From: Acidimicrobiaceae bacterium
GTDB lineage: Bacteria > Actinomycetota > Acidimicrobiia > Acidimicrobiales > UBA8592
Direction: 5' to 3'
Length of the DNA: 9,062 bases
Assembly: GCA_002715405.1 (NCBI GenBank)
Contig: PAZD01000001.1
Coordinates: 6,929 to 15,990, forward strand
The stretch's first letter is position 1, and each line of letters begins with the position of its first letter. Under the pieces are notes generated by a model. That model saw only the letters and a list, made by a program, of their open reading frames with translations. It was not told the DNA's origin and ran no database searches. The translations under genes and the position numbers were made by a program. Of this stretch, positions 6,215-9,062 are shown piece by piece.

Positions 6215-7366
6215 TTATCTATCAATCCAACTATATGGATAATTTTTATCATCAATTGAAATTGCGTTCTTTGTAACTTTTAATGATTTAAAAGTATCAA
6301 TCATCACTGCTAATTCATCTGTATGTTTTTTGCCGATAGAAGAATGATATTTCCCTGGTTGAGGACCGTGTGGTAAACCCATCGGATGCAAAGTAATTGA
6401 TTCCTGGTTTATTCCTTCTCTACTCATAAAATCACCTTTTGAATAAAAAATTATTTCATCAGAATCAATATTTGAATGAGGATAAGGAGCAGGAATTGCA
6501 TCCTTATGAAAATCAAAAGGTCTGGGTACAAATGAACATACAACAAAACCTGACCCTTGAAATGTTTGATGTACTGGAGGTGGCTGATGAAGACTTCCTA
6601 CAATAGGTTCAAAATTATTAATGCTTATTATCCAAGGAAAATAATATCCATCCCAACCAACTACATCAAATGGATGATTAACGTATTTATAATTTTGAAC
6701 ACCTTGAAAAGTTTTAACCTTAATTAAATAATCACCTTCTGATTTTACTGCTTTTTGTAAAATTGGTGTTTTTATATCTCTTTCACAAAATGGAGAATGT
6801 TCTAATAATTGTCCAAATCTATTTCTGTATTTGTTTGGAGTCTCAATTGGACCGCATGATTCTATTATAAGAATTTTATTTTTATCAATTGGATTTAATT
6901 GCCAAATCACACCTCTTGGTATTATAACATAATCCCCTTTAGTAAATTTTAATTTACCAAAATTAGATATTAAAGAACCTGAACCAGATTGTATATATAA
7001 TATTTCATCAGCTATTCCATTTTTATAAAAATATTCCATAGAAATATCTATATGTGCAATTGAAATAATTAAATCATCATTAAAAAAAAGAGGCACTCTT
7101 GATGTGAGTATATCTCCCGAGGATTTTATTTTATTAGTATTTATATGCCTACTACGATGCTTTTTAGCTGCATGAATTAATTCTTTTTTTTCTAAATTAC
7201 CCACTTCTTTTATTTTTGTAGGTCTATTTAAATGGTATAAATTGCTATATATACTTGAAAAACCTTCTCTACTAATAAGTTCTTCATAAAAATTCTTACC
7301 ATCAGAATCATTAAAAATTGTATGACGCTTTTTAGGTATTTCCCCTTTTTTAGTATAAAATGGCAT
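6215..7366 (-). CDS. hmgA: Homogentisate 1,2-dioxygenase (short bacterial form)
   Basis: This non-heme Fe(II) ring-cleaving enzyme converts homogentisate and O2 to 4-maleylacetoacetate. It is a cupin-fold protein of 383 residues, shorter than the ~430-445 residues of the human and proteobacterial enzymes but near the length I recall for Bacteroidota homologues. The N-terminus MPFYTKKGEIPKKRH resembles this short group. The cupin segment SGSGSL...KGDYVIIPRGVIWQL runs from 127 to 157. HPFDVVGWDGYYFPW (231-245), HQPPPVHQTF (260-269), PHSNIDSDEI (296-305) and MGLPHGPQPG (329-338) are signature regions. By comparison with human HGD, H297 and H333 match iron ligands H335 and H371 and have the same 36-residue spacing. 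E304 (or less likely D303) matches E341, and H260 probably matches the catalytic H292. It lies 19 bp downstream of 4-hydroxyphenylpyruvate dioxygenase, which makes its substrate. Confidence 0.95.
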   Translation of the reverse strand: MPFYTKKGEIPKKRHTIFNDSDGKNFYEELISREGFSSIYSNLYHLNRPTKIKEVGNLEKKELIHAAKKHRSRHINTNKIKSSGDILTSRVPLFFNDDLIISIAHIDISMEYFYKNGIADEILYIQSGSGSLISNFGKLKFTKGDYVIIPRGVIWQLNPIDKNKILIIESCGPIETPNKYRNRFGQLLEHSPFCERDIKTPILQKAVKSEGDYLIKVKTFQGVQNYKYVNHPFDVVGWDGYYFPWIISINNFEPIVGSLHQPPPVHQTFQGSGFVVCSFVPRPFDFHKDAIPAPYPHSNIDSDEIIFYSKGDFMSREGINQESITLHPMGLPHGPQPGKYHSSIGKKHTDELAVMIDTFKSLKVTKNAISIDDKNYPYSWIDR

Positions 7367-7385
7367 AATTATAATTTATTATTAT

Positions 7386-8507
7386 TTATAGATTACCTCT
7401 AAGTGCCTGTTCTTTTTCTATGGATTCAAATAAAGCTTGAAAATTACCTTGTCCAAAGCCTTTTGATCCTTTTCTTTGAATAATTTCAATAAATAATGTA
7501 GGTCGATCTTCAATAGGCTTAGTAAATAATTGAAGTAAATAACCATCCTCATCTTTATCTACTAAAATTTTTAATTTTCTTAATACTTCTATATCTTCAT
7601 CAATTTTTCCAATACGTTTTTCTAAATCATCATAATAAGTATCGGGTACATCTAAAAAATCCACACCATTATTCCTTAATGTAGTAATTGATTCAATAAT
7701 ATTATCAGATAATATTGCAATGTGTTGTACCCCTGGACCTTCATTAAATTCTAAGTACTCTTCAATTTGTGATTTTTTTATTCCTTGTGCGGGTTCATTT
7801 ATAGGTAATTTAATTTTCCAATTTTTTGATCGTAACACAATACTTTTAAGTGAAGAATATTTAGTACTTATATCTGTTTCATCAAATCGAACAAAAATAG
7901 AAAAACCAAAAACTTTCTCATAATATTCTCCCCATTTTTCCATTTCCCCTATTCCCACATTACCAACGATATGGTCAATTCGTATTAATGATGTATGCTT
8001 TATATCTAACTTTGGTAATTGAAGTTTTTCAAAGCCAGGAGCCCATAATCCATTATATTTTGAACTATCAATAAAGGAATGAATTGTATCTCCATAAGTT
8101 TTGATTGAAGATTTTCCAAAAACACCTCCTTCATCTTCTGTTACTGTTGGCTTTAAAATTCCTTTTGCTCCTCTTGACAAACAAGATTCATAAGCTTCTA
8201 GATTACAATCAACTGAAAATGCAATGTCATAAACTCCATCACCATGTTTTTTTAACCAATCAGATCCTATGTGTGACGATGATAATGGTGTTGTAATTAC
8301 AAAAAATTGGTTACCATTTTTTAATACATAAGATACTGCATCTTTTATTCCAGTTTCAGGGCCACAATATGCATAAGGCTCAAAACCAAATGCAGTACGA
8401 TAATAATGGACAGCTTGTTTAGCATTACCTGTTAATAATTCAATATGATGAAAATCATGAATAGCAAAAAATTCAATACCATTCCACTCTTTTGTCATAT
8501 ATGCCAT
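7386..8507 (-). CDS. hppD: 4-hydroxyphenylpyruvate dioxygenase
   Basis: This Fe(II)-dependent, 2-oxoacid-type oxygenase converts 4-hydroxyphenylpyruvate to homogentisate with decarboxylation, hydroxylation and side-chain shift. The protein has 373 residues and two vicinal-oxygen-chelate halves, at ~14-150 and ~172-345. The N-terminal half carries FHHIELLTGNAKQAVHYY (19-36) and AFGFEPYAYCGPETG (39-53). The iron triad is H179 (in RIDHIVGNV), H262 (in GPGVQHIAI) and E341 (in FIEIIQR); the spacings of 83 and 79 residues equal those of the Streptomyces avermitilis enzyme (H187, H270, E349). The C-terminal GFGQGNFQALFESIEKEQ (350-367) is the helix that closes over the active site. Only 3 bases separate its ATG from the stop of the E1-beta gene upstream. 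A second in-frame ATG at codon 4 is an alternative start. Confidence 0.97.
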   Translation of the reverse strand: MAYMTKEWNGIEFFAIHDFHHIELLTGNAKQAVHYYRTAFGFEPYAYCGPETGIKDAVSYVLKNGNQFFVITTPLSSSHIGSDWLKKHGDGVYDIAFSVDCNLEAYESCLSRGAKGILKPTVTEDEGGVFGKSSIKTYGDTIHSFIDSSKYNGLWAPGFEKLQLPKLDIKHTSLIRIDHIVGNVGIGEMEKWGEYYEKVFGFSIFVRFDETDISTKYSSLKSIVLRSKNWKIKLPINEPAQGIKKSQIEEYLEFNEGPGVQHIAILSDNIIESITTLRNNGVDFLDVPDTYYDDLEKRIGKIDEDIEVLRKLKILVDKDEDGYLLQLFTKPIEDRPTLFIEIIQRKGSKGFGQGNFQALFESIEKEQALRGNL

Positions 8508-8510
8508 AAA

Positions 8511-9062
8511 TTAAAATTCCATTATTTTATTAATTTCTTTTGATACTTTCTTAGCATTAGGCAAATAGCGTTCTTCTAATTGTGAATTTAAAGGAATTGC
8601 TGGAACATTTTCTGCACCTAGAACTTTTATAGGCGCATCTAAAAATTGGAAGCATTTTTCTTGAATTTTTCCTGCTAAAGATTGTGAAAACGTATTATCA
8701 CTTGGTTCCTCAGTTATAATTAAGCATTTATTATGCTTGATTACAGAATCATAAATCAATTCTTCATCAAGTGGATACAAAGTTCTAAGATCAATTATTT
8801 CTAATTTACCAGAAAATTCTTTCTCTGATGCCAAAGCCCAATATACACCCATTCCATATGTTATAATACAAAGTGAATTTCCATTTTCAACATTTTTCTT
8901 ATCAGCAAATTGAATTATCCTACCTTTCCCTAATGGCAAAATATAATTTTTTGAAGGTTCTATAGATTTTGCACTTTCTGTACCTTTAACCTTACTCCAA
9001 TATAAACCTTTATGTTCTAAAATTATTACAGGGTTAGGGTCGTAATAAGCTGCCTTCATCAG
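8511..9062 (-). CDS. 2-oxoacid dehydrogenase E1 component, beta part, C-terminal fragment cut by window edge
   Basis: The last 183 residues of a thiamine-diphosphate-dependent E1-beta (transketolase-type) polypeptide are visible. The frame stays open to base 9062 with a Leu codon before the first ATG, so the true start lies outside the window. DPNPVIILEHKGLYW (7-21 from that Met) is the end of the pyrimidine-binding domain. The transketolase C-terminal domain follows, with CIITYGMGVYWAL (64-76), LEIIDLRTLYPLDEELI (86-102), LIITEEPSDNTFSQSLAGKIQE (113-134), LDAPIKVLGAENVPAIP (140-156) and LEERYLPN (161-168). This fits branched-chain or general 2-oxoacid dehydrogenases. As I recall, Bacteroidota often carry fused alpha-beta E1 proteins with a GLYWSK-type segment here, but the fusion cannot be seen. 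It sits 3 bp upstream of hppD on the same strand, so co-transcription is likely. Its substrate is not determined. Confidence 0.88.
   Translation of the reverse strand: MMKAAYYDPNPVIILEHKGLYWSKVKGTESAKSIEPSKNYILPLGKGRIIQFADKKNVENGNSLCIITYGMGVYWALASEKEFSGKLEIIDLRTLYPLDEELIYDSVIKHNKCLIITEEPSDNTFSQSLAGKIQEKCFQFLDAPIKVLGAENVPAIPLNSQLEERYLPNAKKVSKEINKIMEF

Noticed and set aside
7720..7923. 67-codon plus-strand frame opposite hppD
   Set aside because: It is antisense to the iron-ligand region of hppD, and the translation is a complement artefact.
8105..8296. Leucine-rich 63-codon plus-strand frame that might look like a small membrane protein
   Set aside because: The Leu-rich run comes from reading AT-rich hppD codons backwards. 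There is no leader, and it is fully antisense to conserved hppD sequence.
1..9062. Search for tRNA genes, CRISPR arrays, insertion sequences, phage or defence genes
   Set aside because: Nearly every base is inside a recognised catabolic gene. No repeats, transposase-like or nuclease-like proteins, or tRNA-like folds were seen by eye.

Overview
The window is about 9 kb of strongly AT-rich, gene-dense bacterial DNA. Every supported gene lies on the minus strand, so transcription runs from high to low coordinates. The best guess is a low-GC, probably marine Bacteroidota (Flavobacteriales-like) genome. The reasons are the A/T-ending codons, the short (~380 aa) homogentisate dioxygenase, the animal-like tryptophan 2,3-dioxygenase, the ~290 aa flavin-reductase-like protein beside fumarylacetoacetase, and an E1-beta C-terminus of the kind I recall from fused alpha/beta E1 proteins of that phylum. 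This assignment is an inference from protein style. No rRNA or marker gene is present.

Layout in order of transcription: the C-terminal part of a 2-oxoacid dehydrogenase E1-beta (9062-8511, 5' end outside the window); 4-hydroxyphenylpyruvate dioxygenase (8507-7386); homogentisate 1,2-dioxygenase (7366-6215); a fumarylacetoacetate hydrolase-family protein (6194-5259); a flavin-reductase-like FMN-binding protein (5272-4406); acetoacetyl-CoA synthetase (4409-2466); an 88-bp spacer, the only promoter-sized gap; tryptophan 2,3-dioxygenase (2377-1286); an atypical short-chain dehydrogenase (1302-496); and the N-terminal third of an aldehyde dehydrogenase that runs off the window (496-1).

The upstream block encodes tyrosine breakdown: 4-hydroxyphenylpyruvate to homogentisate, to maleylacetoacetate, to fumarylacetoacetate, to fumarate plus acetoacetate, with acetoacetyl-CoA synthetase activating the acetoacetate. 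Two expected steps have no gene here: the aminotransferase that makes 4-hydroxyphenylpyruvate, and a maleylacetoacetate isomerase. The downstream block begins tryptophan breakdown by the kynurenine route. The aldehyde dehydrogenase fragment resembles 2-aminomuconate/2-hydroxymuconate semialdehyde dehydrogenases, which would fit a meta-cleavage branch. Spacers are 3-20 bp or the genes overlap (14, 4, 17 and 1 bp), so each block looks like one translationally coupled operon.

Most of the window is a clear catabolic cluster, not a new kind of system. The points most worth a second look are the short-chain dehydrogenase lacking the Tyr/Lys pair of the classical active site, and the flavin-reductase-like protein placed where an isomerase would be expected. 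No RNA genes, mobile elements, CRISPR arrays, convincing terminators or notable repeats were seen, and no gap exceeds 300 bp.
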